Source: Chromera velia
Taxonomy: Eukaryota; Sar; Chromeraceae
DNA length: 12,455 nt
Assembly: GCA_018398765.1 (NCBI GenBank)
Contig: JAHBMJ010002169.1
Location: forward strand, 9,708-22,162
Direction of reading: 5' to 3'
Shown here one piece after another: positions 1-7,453 of the stretch. A program made the translations under genes and the position numbers. A model generated the notes under the pieces. It was not told the origin of the DNA. It made no database searches and saw only the letters and a list, made by a program, of their open reading frames with translations. Within the stretch, counting starts at the first letter, position 1. Every line of letters starts with the position of its first letter.

Positions 1-159
1 TCGATCTGTCATGCACCTGACGGCAGCGGCTGGTCGACAAGTGCATATGAAACCAGTTGGGCTCTTCTGGCTGAGGCAAAAGATGAAGACTTGATTGAGA
101 AAAAAGAGGAGTTCCACCGACTGGCTGGCAGGCAGCGAAGACGATCTGCAGAAAATTGA
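1..159 (+). CDS. C-terminal part of an unidentified gene (cut by window edge)
   Basis: Frame 1 is open from the first base to a TGA at 157-159, about 52 codons. The residue mix is protein-like: an ordinary N-terminal half, then a charged helical-looking stretch (about residues 21-45, with LLAEAKDEDLIEKKEEF) and a basic tail (RQRRRSAEN) before the stop. A short AT-rich segment follows the stop. This looks like the last exon or the 3' end of a gene transcribed left to right and converging on the minus-strand gene that ends at 255. No domain or family is recognised, and the true exon start cannot be seen. A chance open frame of this length is possible, so confidence is moderate. Confidence 0.45.
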   Translation, partial: SICHAPDGSGWSTSAYETSWALLAEAKDEDLIEKKEEFHRLAGRQRRRSAEN

Positions 160-254
160 CCCTAATTAAAATCTTAAGAATCTGTCCGGTCAGTGCAAGC
201 TCAGACGTTGAGCTGTCTGCCTGTACCAAGCCTGGATGGACGTCTCGATCCAAC

Positions 255-1593
255 TCAGCCCCGCCCAGCCCTTCCAGGCTGCCCTCTGTTCCGAAAGAAA
301 CTCAATCCCTTCCAGCTTGGTCCCTTTTCTTTTTCTGCTGCTGCTGGCTGATTTTGGCTTAAGGTCAACTGAGTTGGGGGTGATGACCCGGCAACGCCCT
401 GATGGATTTCTGCTCCTGGTGCTGACGCTCCCTGGGAGCTTCCACTGGTTTTTGCAGCAGGAGGAGGAGGGGGAGAAGGAGAGAGGGGTGGAGACGACTC
501 TGACGGTCCATGAGAAGAGTGGCTGACTGCCTGGGCAAAAACGGTTCCCGCACTCCCACTGGCGTTCTCGCTGTGCTGCGTCGGGGGTCTGGACGATGCT
601 CCGTTTCCTTTCTGGTTTGTCACTGCAAGGAAACGAGAGGACGATGGGGCGTCTGCTGGGGGACTGACAGTGATTACAGGAGGGCCCAGGCTTCCCCTCC
701 CGGGTTGAAGCACCGTCTCCTCCACACTCGCGGGAGGAGCGGAGGGGGGAGAAGGTTGAGGGTGGGATATCGCCTTGAACCCCCCGAGGGCCTGTCTCGG
801 AGACGGCTTGTGGACTTGAATATGCGATCTGTCGTCCAGAAAGGAAGGAGACGGGAGGAATCTGTCCCTGCTGTGGGGTGTTGCTCCTGAACTGTCCCCA
901 AGTTGCTGGCTGTTTGAACGAAGACCGACTATTTGTGCTGCAGTCATACCCTCAAATTGGAACTCCCGTTCTCTGACGCACGCATCTGCATTCGGTGAAG
1001 ATTTCACAGTCATGCTCATCGCATCAAACACACGCTCCACCGCCCGTGAGAAGGACGACTGGTCGCTTCGTCTGGACGTGGTGGAATGAGGGCGTACTTT
1101 CGAGAGGGAGGACGGCACACCGTCTCTTCCTGCAGTTGTGGCTGGATGAGAAGGGGAGAGGGCTCTGGGGGAACGAGGACGAGGAGGTTGTGACGCACGC
1201 ATTGCTGGAGACGGGTCTGATACTCTTCTGACCGTCAGCGTTGGGGGTGTAGGTGGGTGGAAGTCTTTTTCGAACAGATGGACGGGAAGGGAGAAGGAGA
1301 AGAGAGAATCCCTGTCGAACACGGAGGTGAGGCCATCATTGTCTCCCTCGTGGGGACTCTGGATGAAACCGCCAACAGGAGAGGTGGGCACGAAAAGGCC
1401 CTGGAGGCTCAGCCTTCTCTCCCACTGCACACCAGTGAACAGGCAGAAAGGCAAATACAGTAGAAAATGTCCGGCTTTGCGCTGTCTGCTTTTGTATTTG
1501 CATGCATGCTTCTTCGATCAAATTGTGACTGACCTGATCTGGGTCCTCAACAGGCAGGGGCTGCTGCGGTGGCGGAGCACCAGAGTGCCTCAT
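255..1593 (-). CDS. Two-exon gene for a Ser/Pro-rich protein of unknown function
   Basis: Exon 1 is 1593-1534 (20 codons from ATG at 1593-1591). The intron is 1533-1425 (109 bp, donor CAG|GTCAGT, pyrimidine-rich acceptor GTGTGCAG). Exon 2 is 1424-255, ending at a stop at 257-255. The junction is phase 0 and both flanks stay open, giving 409 residues. An in-frame TGA lies shortly upstream of the ATG, so this start is plausible. Most of the protein is low complexity: Pro/Ser/Arg-rich around residues 75-140, a run of five Pro near residue 345, and Ala/Gln/Ser-rich towards the end. The only ordinary-looking part is about residues 145-195 (FSRAVERVFDAMSMTVKSS, then REREFQFEGMTAAQIVGLR), which could be a short helical module. 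I see no signal peptide, membrane segment or known domain. Exon 2 holds a 389-codon open run, long for chance, but GC-rich antisense ORFs do occur. It is head-to-head with the zinc-ribbon gene that starts near 2170. Confidence 0.5.
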
Positions 1594-2135
1594 TCCTACC
1601 AAATACTGACTGTTCGCTGATCAAGCAAAACAGATTAGGGGGCAAAACACATCAACTGAGTTATCGATCGCTGCACACACTCAGCGGCCAAACGGAGGGA
1701 GACTCTGAACCTGGGTTTCAATCTTTGTTTCGCAAAGAGCGGTCACCGACGCTCTCCATACAAGGCGACGCTGTAAAGCATTGGATTGAATACTCTTGAG
1801 ACATACTGCCAAGCAGCATCAACATACTGGAGTCCAATGCATAGAATTAATTGCGTTGCTGCTGATTCATTCGATCGGGCGACTAAACTGCATGTGTCAA
1901 AGTCAGCATGAAGGGCCAACTGCCCCGGCATGCCGCATGCAGAATCATTTCATCGGGGCGCGAACGGGCCCCGGATGGGCCCCGGCGCGCTTAGCTCTGT
2001 CCTGTCTGTGGCTTGCATAGCAGGATGAAGAGCCGCGGGCCTCAAGTCCCTCGAATGTCAGCACCCTTCCTTTTGCTGACGATCTATCGATATTGTCGAA
2101 GTACGAGGAGGTGCATACTTAGCTGAGCAAAGCGA
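1594..2135. promoter_or_regulatory. Divergent intergenic region between the two start codons
   Basis: About 540 bp separate the minus-strand ATG (1593) from the plus-strand zinc-ribbon gene, so both promoters should lie here. There is no clear TATA box. Visible elements are two copies of GGGCCCCGG at 1966-1974 and 1977-1985 inside a GC-rich patch, and an ATCGAT palindrome near 2086. Open frames here are short and not protein-like. The promoter role is inferred from gene layout only. Confidence 0.35.
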
Positions 2136-2159
2136 ATGAATGTCCTGCTTACAGAGTGA
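2136..2159 (+). CDS. Possible 7-codon upstream ORF of the zinc-ribbon gene
   Basis: ATG at 2136 opens a frame that ends at TGA 2157-2159, just before the preferred start at 2170. It overlaps the alternative upstream in-frame ATG at 2140 in a different frame. If transcription starts upstream, ribosomes would meet this ORF first. Whether it is in the mRNA is unknown. Confidence 0.25.
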   Translation: MNVLLTE

Positions 2160-2169
2160 AACACCAGCA

Positions 2170-3447
2170 ATGAGTTCTCACCTAACCCGTCTCGCTCGAC
2201 TGGCGCACCGGTCCCGTCTCCTTCCTCTAAACCCCTTCTCTCAAGTCAGGGAAGTGTGCGCGCAGCGCTTCCCTCCAGTCGCCATTCCAACAAGGACCCT
2301 CTCGACTCGAAGTAAGCTCCCTTTTATGCTTGCTGAACGTGCATCCGCAAGAAGTGGCTCACTCTTTGGTGCTCCCTTTCTCACTCAGGTCAGACGTCTC
2401 CTTTGTCACCTCACTCGGAGAGCGCGACTTCTCGAACCGATGGGACTCAGGCGAATGGAGTGCACGTAAAATTGAATAACATTCAAGGTCAGATGCAAAA
2501 GCTCTCGACTGGCAGACGTCCTGTTGGCGATGCTGGTAGGGTCTCAGGCTGCACCCTGCTCCCTAGTCATTCATTCGATCTTTCTACGTGCTTTCCGCGG
2601 GGCGCCACTCTTTGCCCCCCCTTTGAACCGTCACTGATTCCATCCTCCCTGGTCCACGTTTCGGAGAGTGGTCCTGCTTTCTGCACCGGCATTTGTTTCC
2701 TTCCGCATACCAGTTACGGACTCCTCTTCATCCCTCCTAGCCCATTGGCACATTTTTCACCCTCTCCTCAGACTGCATTCTCATTCCATGCAGACTCCAT
2801 TTTTCTCTCTCTATCACCCTATTTTCACCTTCCTCGACTACTCAATTTGCTCAATTTCGCTCAATTTGCTCACCTTCAATTTGCTCGTCTACTCAGACCC
2901 TCGACTTTGTTATTTCTTTGTGTTCCGACGACGCGTTCCCTTATTATCTTCCTAGCTGCCTTTAATTCGACTGCACGGGACATGGTCCAACAATACATCT
3001 GTCTCTCTGCTCTGCTCTCCCGTGCACGTGTTCAGGAACGAGCGGAGCGGACGGAGAGTATGTGATCGTCTACACATGCTCAAAGTGCGATACGCGGAGT
3101 GGCAAAAAGTTCTCCAAGGTGAGCAGAAGCCGTCTTGCGAATTCAGAAGAAGGGGGGGGAAACCGGTACAGAAACAGCCATTTAGGCATCCTGTATTTGA
3201 ATTAAAGAATGTGATTGCATGATCCATGAGACTCAAAAAGCAACAACTCAGATGAAACGTTATCAAGAAGAAACGAAACACGCTGGGCCAAAAGAGGCAA
3301 GACGTGTATAGTCCAAACACAAACAGGGAGACGAAAGAGGGAAGATAGACACGGATAAGCACATTCGCACACCATAGTCACCACCACCGTACGCACACGC
3401 ACCGCCTACTCAACCCCCCTGCCCCACCCCACCCACTCACAAGGAAG

Positions 3448-3487
<40 letters not shown>

Positions 3488-4484
3488 AAGAAAGAAAGAA
3501 AGAAAGAAAGTTGGAAAGCAAGCAGAAAGTGACACAAACGAGGTTGCCAATTAAGAACCTTTGGTTCTCTTATGATCCGAAAGCTGAAGGCCCGTGTGTG
3601 TCTCTTCGATGCTTATCCCCCCTTCCCTCTTCTCTGCAGCAAGCGTATCACAACGGCGTTGTCCTTGTGCGCTGTCCTGGATGCGACTCATGTCAGTCAG
3701 TCAGTGAGTGCACTGCGGGAGGGAACACAGTGACGGACGCAAATTCTTTGTGTCGCGCTCCTCCTGAAGTCCCTCTCTTGATCCCCATTTTTCTCCTCCC
3801 TCCCTTTTGATGGTGCGGCGAGGCGGATTCCATGCACGAATGTGTTGCTGCGTGCCTCCCTCCTTTCTCTGCACTGGATGCAGTACACCTGGTGGCAGAT
3901 CACCTCGGGTGGTTTGAAGTTTTTTTTTTTTTTTTTTACTTTCATACAGAATTAAATAAAGTCCTGCACTGGATGCAGTACACCTGGTGGCAGATCACCT
4001 CGGGTGGTTTGAGGACGACAACAAGACCATTGAGGACATCATGAGGGAAAGAGGAGAGAAAGTGCGAACTCTCAATGGTCTGTCTCCCTCTCTCCGCTCC
4101 CCCCCGCTCCTGTGTGTGTCTCTCTCCCTACGTATGTTCTTTGTGGGGTGCTGGAGTAGGGGGGCATCTCTGGGGGTAGGGGAGTGAGTGAGAGAGAGAG
4201 TGTGTGAGTGACAGAATGAACAAGTGAGAGAGTGATTGCTTCTCTAATTAATGTGTTCCTTCTTTCCTTCATTCACGCATTCATTCTTCAGTCAGTCAGT
4301 GAGTTAGTCTTCATTGACAGAGTGAATGAGTGAGTGAGGAAAAGACTCCCTCTCTGTCTCGCTGTCTCTCTCTCTTCCCGCGTGTGCGTGCGTGTCTGCG
4401 TGCCTGCGTGCGTGCGTGCCTGCGTGCGTGTGCGTGTGCGTATGCGTGTGCGTGTGCGTGTGCGTGTGCGTGTGCGTGTGCGTG

Positions 4485-4527
<43 letters not shown>

Positions 4528-4734
4528 TGTCGGTCCGTCGGTCTCTTTTGTCTGTTGTCCATGTATCTATCTGTCTTTTGGTTTATTTTCGTATGTATTT
4601 GTACATCTGTCTCTGTGTATGTTGTTTGTTTGCTGATTTTCCATGGGTTGAGAGCGTGCCTGTGTGTTCCTCTGAATCCCTATTTAGCAGAAACTAAAAG
4701 AGGGAAAGAAGTGAAAGGGCTTGATGTCTGCTGA
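2170..4734 (+). CDS. ZIM17/HEP1-like: DNL-type zinc-ribbon protein, mitochondrial Hsp70 escort (ZIM17/TIM15/HEP1 family), six exons
   Basis: Exons: 2170-2311, 2389-2535, 3036-3118, 3640-3691, 3979-4077, 4691-4734. All introns are GT..AG with junction phases 1,1,0,1,1, giving 188 residues. Residues 1-47 (MSSHLTRLARLAHRSR, later TRTLSTR) are basic and lack acidic residues until about 28, like a mitochondrial presequence. The zinc ribbon uses C111/C114 (YTCSKCDTRSGKKFSK) and C136/C139 (GVVLVRCPGC). The signature HLVADHLGWF is at 143-152, followed by the family C-terminal helix (TIEDIMRERGEKV). Family members bind mitochondrial (or plastid) Hsp70 and stop it aggregating, supporting protein import. 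The ATG at 2170 has a better context (G at -3) than the in-frame ATG at 2140, which would add ten residues. Exons 3-5 are strongly supported by homology and phase, exons 1-2 well supported. The exon 2 donor (GTAGGG) and exon 6 are less certain; without exon 6 the frame would run on to a stop at 4185-4187. Confidence 0.88.
2536..3035 (+). other. Intron 2 of the zinc-ribbon gene, pyrimidine-rich
   Basis: This 500-bp stretch lies between the predicted donor (G|GTAGGG) and acceptor (CGTGTTCAG). It is strongly C/T-rich on the + strand. Frame 0 happens to stay open across it to a TGA at 3063-3065, so retention would add a long Ser/Pro/Leu/Phe-rich tail and lose the zinc ribbon. I read it as intron because the junction restores the family sequence exactly and its composition is unlike the flanking exons. 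Confidence 0.6.
3450..3510 (+). repeat. Microsatellite (GA)n followed by (AAAG)n, in intron 3
   Basis: About 16 GA units run directly into about seven AAAG units. The tract is purine-only on the + strand and lies inside intron 3 (3119-3639), about 130 bp before the exon 4 acceptor. Confidence 0.95.
3869..4012 (+). repeat. 49-bp exact direct repeat duplicating the exon 5 splice acceptor
   Basis: Bases 3869-3917 and 3964-4012 are identical, 95 bp apart. Each copy holds the branch-side sequence ctgcactggatgcag, the AG acceptor, and the first 34 coding bases of exon 5. Between them lie 46 bp (3918-3963) with T18 at 3920-3937, a further CAG at 3947-3949 and an AATAAA-like stretch. The second copy continues into the rest of exon 5, so it is the functional one. 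Splicing to the first copy (exon from 3884) would read HLVADHLGWFEV, then a Phe run, and stop at 4042-4044 without the C-terminal helix. Because 95 is not a multiple of three, the two acceptors give different frames. Confidence 0.95.
4381..4525 (+). repeat. Microsatellite of CGTG and TG units, in intron 5
   Basis: A run of imperfect (TGCG)n gives way to (TGTGCG)n and then to about 18 pure TG units. Frames across it stay open only because of the repeat and yield Cys/Val/Arg or His/Ala/Thr polymers. It lies inside the predicted intron 5 (4078-4690). Confidence 0.95.
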
Positions 4735-5600
4735 TTTCTTGCGGATCTCAGTTCCTTGGATTTGCGCTGAAGCAGACAGCCGTTAACAAAAATGGATCAA
4801 TCGTGTGAGATCCGTGAAAACATTTACAAAATGAATGAATGAATGAATGAATGAACGACTGACTGACTGACTGACTGACTGACTGACTGACTGACTGACT
4901 GAATGAATGAATGAATGCATGGATGAATGAATGAATGATTGAATGAGTGCATGGATGAATGAATGAATGAAATTATGCAGACTTGGTGCACCTCGAGGTG
5001 GATTCTTCTTCAGAAGGGAGACAGCTGTAATGACATTTGAATGTATGAATGAACTGGACACGGGGGGGTCATTGCTGAAAAATCAGATCTGCAGGGGCCC
5101 CGGAAAAATCTGTTGACTTCGCGTGAGGCTGCCTTACAGTAACAGTCTACCTGCACAGCAAACGACTCTATGATTGCCGAAGTACTGGGACGGGTATTTG
5201 GTCACGTAGCAATTCAAACTTGAGGAGAGGATGGGCGGGAAGTGTACGCGCATCTTCATCCACGAGTGCAATCTTTGCAAGTGTAACTAGTTTGTTTCAT
5301 CACCGGATATTGACTCGATCCAAGAAGGAGGTCTGCCAGGGAATTTGTGGGGAGCGTTTGTCTCATCGTCAGGGTAGGGAGAAATGAGGGGAGAAGCACG
5401 TGTTTGTCACACACAGTTTGTTACGGCTGCAGCTCCTGCAGTGGCGCTGCCAAGAGCGTCAATTCCCCTCTATATGCACACAAGGACTGCCAGAGTCTAC
5501 AGGTTACAGGTATTGATCGGGGCGACTCAAACATTGAGAATAAAGTGAACAACACTGACATAAAAGTGTATGAAAGTTACTTAGTACCTGACAGTAGGTT
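4735..5600. other. Intergenic region, no gene recognised
   Basis: Downstream of the zinc-ribbon stop there is no clear AATAAA signal. The region holds the tetranucleotide array described separately, a further GGGCCCCGG at about 5093-5101, and two stretches with fairly long open frames on the + strand (about 5140-5388, and 5347-5604). Neither shows a recognisable domain or clear splice signals, so I do not call them genes. Confidence 0.5.
4831..4971 (+). repeat. Nested tetranucleotide array (TGAA)n-(TGAC)11-(TGAA)n
   Basis: About six TGAA-type units lead into 11 exact GACT units (4857-4900), then TGAA-type units resume with interruptions (TGCATGGATGAA appears twice). The minus strand reads as Ser/His/Phe/Ile and Ser/Gln/Val polymers, which is repeat translation and not a gene. 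Confidence 0.95.
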
Positions 5601-6428
5601 CTGACTAGATTCTACGGTAAATTTCATAACCTAGTTCACAGCCTGAGAAATTCTTTGTTGAATTCCATTAATTAAACTAAAGTTTATTAAATTCCACTAA
5701 ATTTCCGAAGAATTTAATGAAACTGGCTTTATAAAGTATCCTTTAGAGCTAGACTCAGCTGGTAGTAAACCTTAAATCATAAGTGATTTATTGGTACTCT
5801 GGGACGTTGTCGCTGTTTTGTCTTTTTAATTAGAGACCGCCCCTACAAACGGTAGCAAACGGGCCTTGAAATGGCAGGTTTTAATTGTATGCATGCATAT
5901 GACTTGCTTTTGTACTGGGATGCTGGGTGGCGTCAGCTGCCCAGTCCGAAGTGTGGCGCGGCCGGCACGCGCGGGCGGAGCCACTTGCGTCGGGCCGGGG
6001 CACTTAGCCGCGGTGGGCCTCGCGCGGATTCGCACGGCGGGGAACTATGGCCGGGGTCCTGGGCCTCACGTGCATGCTGTAGGATTTGTCTGCAAGATTG
6101 GCACGGAGAGATCGAGCTCAGCCTGGGGCAGAGTTACCATCTTGTAGCTGTTGTCCTGCAGCTTCAGTCTGTCCTGCCGCACTTAATCAGTATGTATGGC
6201 TTTGGTATGGTGTTGAAAGTTGAGTGATTGAAGTTGAGCGAATCGAAATGGGGAAGAGGGAAGAGGAATCGACTTGAATCTGGTGTCCTTCGTATCTTGA
6301 GTATCTGAACTTGTAAACCCTTTGTGCCTTCTGGAATCGATCAGGATAGGACAGAACCTTTAGGACTCTCTCTAGCTTGATTGTTCTCTGTGTCTAGCGC
6401 CTGTGTCTCGACTAGCTCATGACATAAG
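5600..6428. other. AT-rich then GC-rich region, expected to contain the 5' LTR of the retroelement
   Basis: Bases 5600-5860 are AT-rich, with a weak hairpin (arms 5683-5693 and 5711-5722). Bases about 5945-6060 are strongly GC-rich. The segment ends with CTAGCTCATGACA just before the candidate primer-binding site, which would suit an LTR 3' end (..CA at 6423-6424). No second LTR copy is in the window, so the LTR start cannot be fixed. No convincing coding frame is seen. Confidence 0.3.
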
Positions 6429-6442
6429 TGGTGACGCCAGCC
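6429..6442 (+). promoter_or_regulatory. Candidate primer-binding site for minus-strand DNA synthesis
   Basis: TGGTGACGCCAGCC starts with TGG, as expected for a match to a tRNA 3' CCA end. It sits four bases after a CA dinucleotide that could close the 5' LTR, and upstream of gag. The matching tRNA would end GGCTGGCGTCACCA. I cannot name that tRNA from sequence alone. Confidence 0.35.
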
Positions 6443-7009
6443 TTCAAGCGAACAGCGAGCACCTTCCTAGAGCACCTTCAGGATTGGAGTCAGCCCTCTC
6501 CATCTCCTCCATCTCCTCACTCTTCTGCTTTCTTCTCACAGCGTGGGACATCCCACAACATTTCCAGCTATGTGCAGGTTGCTTGTTGAGTGTTTGATCG
6601 ATCCTGATTGGGACATAAGTTCAGTAGACCTTGACTTGAGTCCTTGACCATTCGTTGCGTGTGTGCCTTCATGTGTGTGTACCTGTGCACAGTTTGTCAT
6701 CATCATACCGACCTCTATCTATCCGTGCATTGTCCGCAACCCGCGGCACACTAAGCAACAGACTTTCAGACACCAGTACGAACGAGGCTTCCTTCAATAT
6801 ACGTCTCTTAACGCGTATAGAGCTGACTCTTCAGACCACCTCACCTGGCTGGACTTAGCTGTCAGCCCTCCTTTTCTAGCCTCCTTTTCCCACTGCACAC
6901 CCCTTCGTCATCATACGGCGTAGGGAGTAGAAAAGTCCTAGAGCACGACTCCTCCAACTCCAGCAGGACCTCCTCCGATCCACTCTTAGTGAGTGACGTC
7001 TCCTACTGA
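6443..7009 (+). other. Proximal leader of the retroelement, no clear gene
   Basis: Between the candidate primer-binding site and the pre-gag ORF all three frames are broken by stops at intervals. Short open stretches (6655-6858, 6663-6923, and 6827-7006 in the frame of the pre-gag ORF) are Ser/Thr/Leu-rich and not recognisable. It could be untranslated leader or a more decayed upstream part of the pre-gag ORF. Confidence 0.3.
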
Positions 7010-7453
7010 GACCTTGCCATCTCCGAGTCCAAGGTTATAGGAAATAATTTATTTCTGAAACCTAGTGTTGTCATCTACTACTACTTCTTCTACTACAAGA
7101 TTCCCTTCCTGTGGTCCACCTATAGAGGCCTGTCCTCCGAGCGCTTGGCTAAGGTCATCGAGCACCACATCCAGTTCAACGTACGACTTTATCGAGATTC
7201 TGAAGGATGAGAGTGGCTTGCTGCGAAAGGCTTAGAACTACTGTAACATAGAGACCTACACGACAAGAACTTTGCACCTAGGTGGCTACGTACCTTAAAC
7301 CTAGAAACAAACCTTTTAGTGAGGCTAACGAGTAACTACATGGATAAGTTCATCACGGACCACCAGTTGGTAGTGCCTGGAATGTGGATAGACGAAGGTA
7401 TCCTAAACCCTAGTCTGAACCACAGTGCTAGTACGCACAACAACTATGGTTAA
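7010..7453 (+). pseudogene. Broken pre-gag ORF overlapping the gag start
   Basis: One frame reads as protein-like sequence across about 147 codons, broken by TGA at 7208-7210 and TAA at 7244-7246 and ending at TAA 7451-7453. Pieces look helical and ordinary in composition (SSERLAKVIEHHIQFNVRLY; LVRLTSNYMDKFITDHQLVV; GMWIDEGILNPSLNH). An upstream TGA at 7007-7009 bounds it, and no clear ATG start is seen. The stop overlaps the gag start codon (ATG 7446-7448). No family is recognised. It may be an extra ORF of the element, an old Gag N-terminal extension in another frame, or unrelated coding sequence captured in the leader. Confidence 0.35.

Noticed and set aside
8-14. TGTCATG at the window start as an inverted match to the presumed LTR end
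   Set aside because: It is over 6 kb from the primer-binding site with genes between, so a seven-base match is chance.
2403-3065. Single 220-codon ORF on the + strand
   Set aside because: Only its first part (to 2535) is used as exon 2. The rest is a C/T-rich intron that happens to lack stops, and its translation is Ser/Pro/Leu/Phe-rich with no family match.
4311-4734. Several ORFs across the TG/CG tract on both strands
   Set aside because: They are translations of microsatellite (Cys/Val, Arg/Val, His/Thr polymers). Only the last 44 bases (4691-4734) are kept, as predicted exon 6.
4831-4971. CRISPR-like regular repeats
   Set aside because: Units are four bases with no spacers, in a eukaryotic context. 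It is a microsatellite.
4783-5061. Minus-strand ORF rich in Ser/His/Phe/Ile
   Set aside because: It comes wholly from the tetranucleotide array.
5347-5604. 85-codon + strand ORF with several Cys
   Set aside because: Cysteine spacing fits no zinc motif I know, and another frame nearby is equally open. Evidence is too weak to call a gene.
5866-6227. Two overlapping + strand ORFs of 93 and 118 codons
   Set aside because: They are Gly/Arg-rich because of the GC-rich patch, with no domain and no splice signals. They probably lie in LTR or intergenic DNA.
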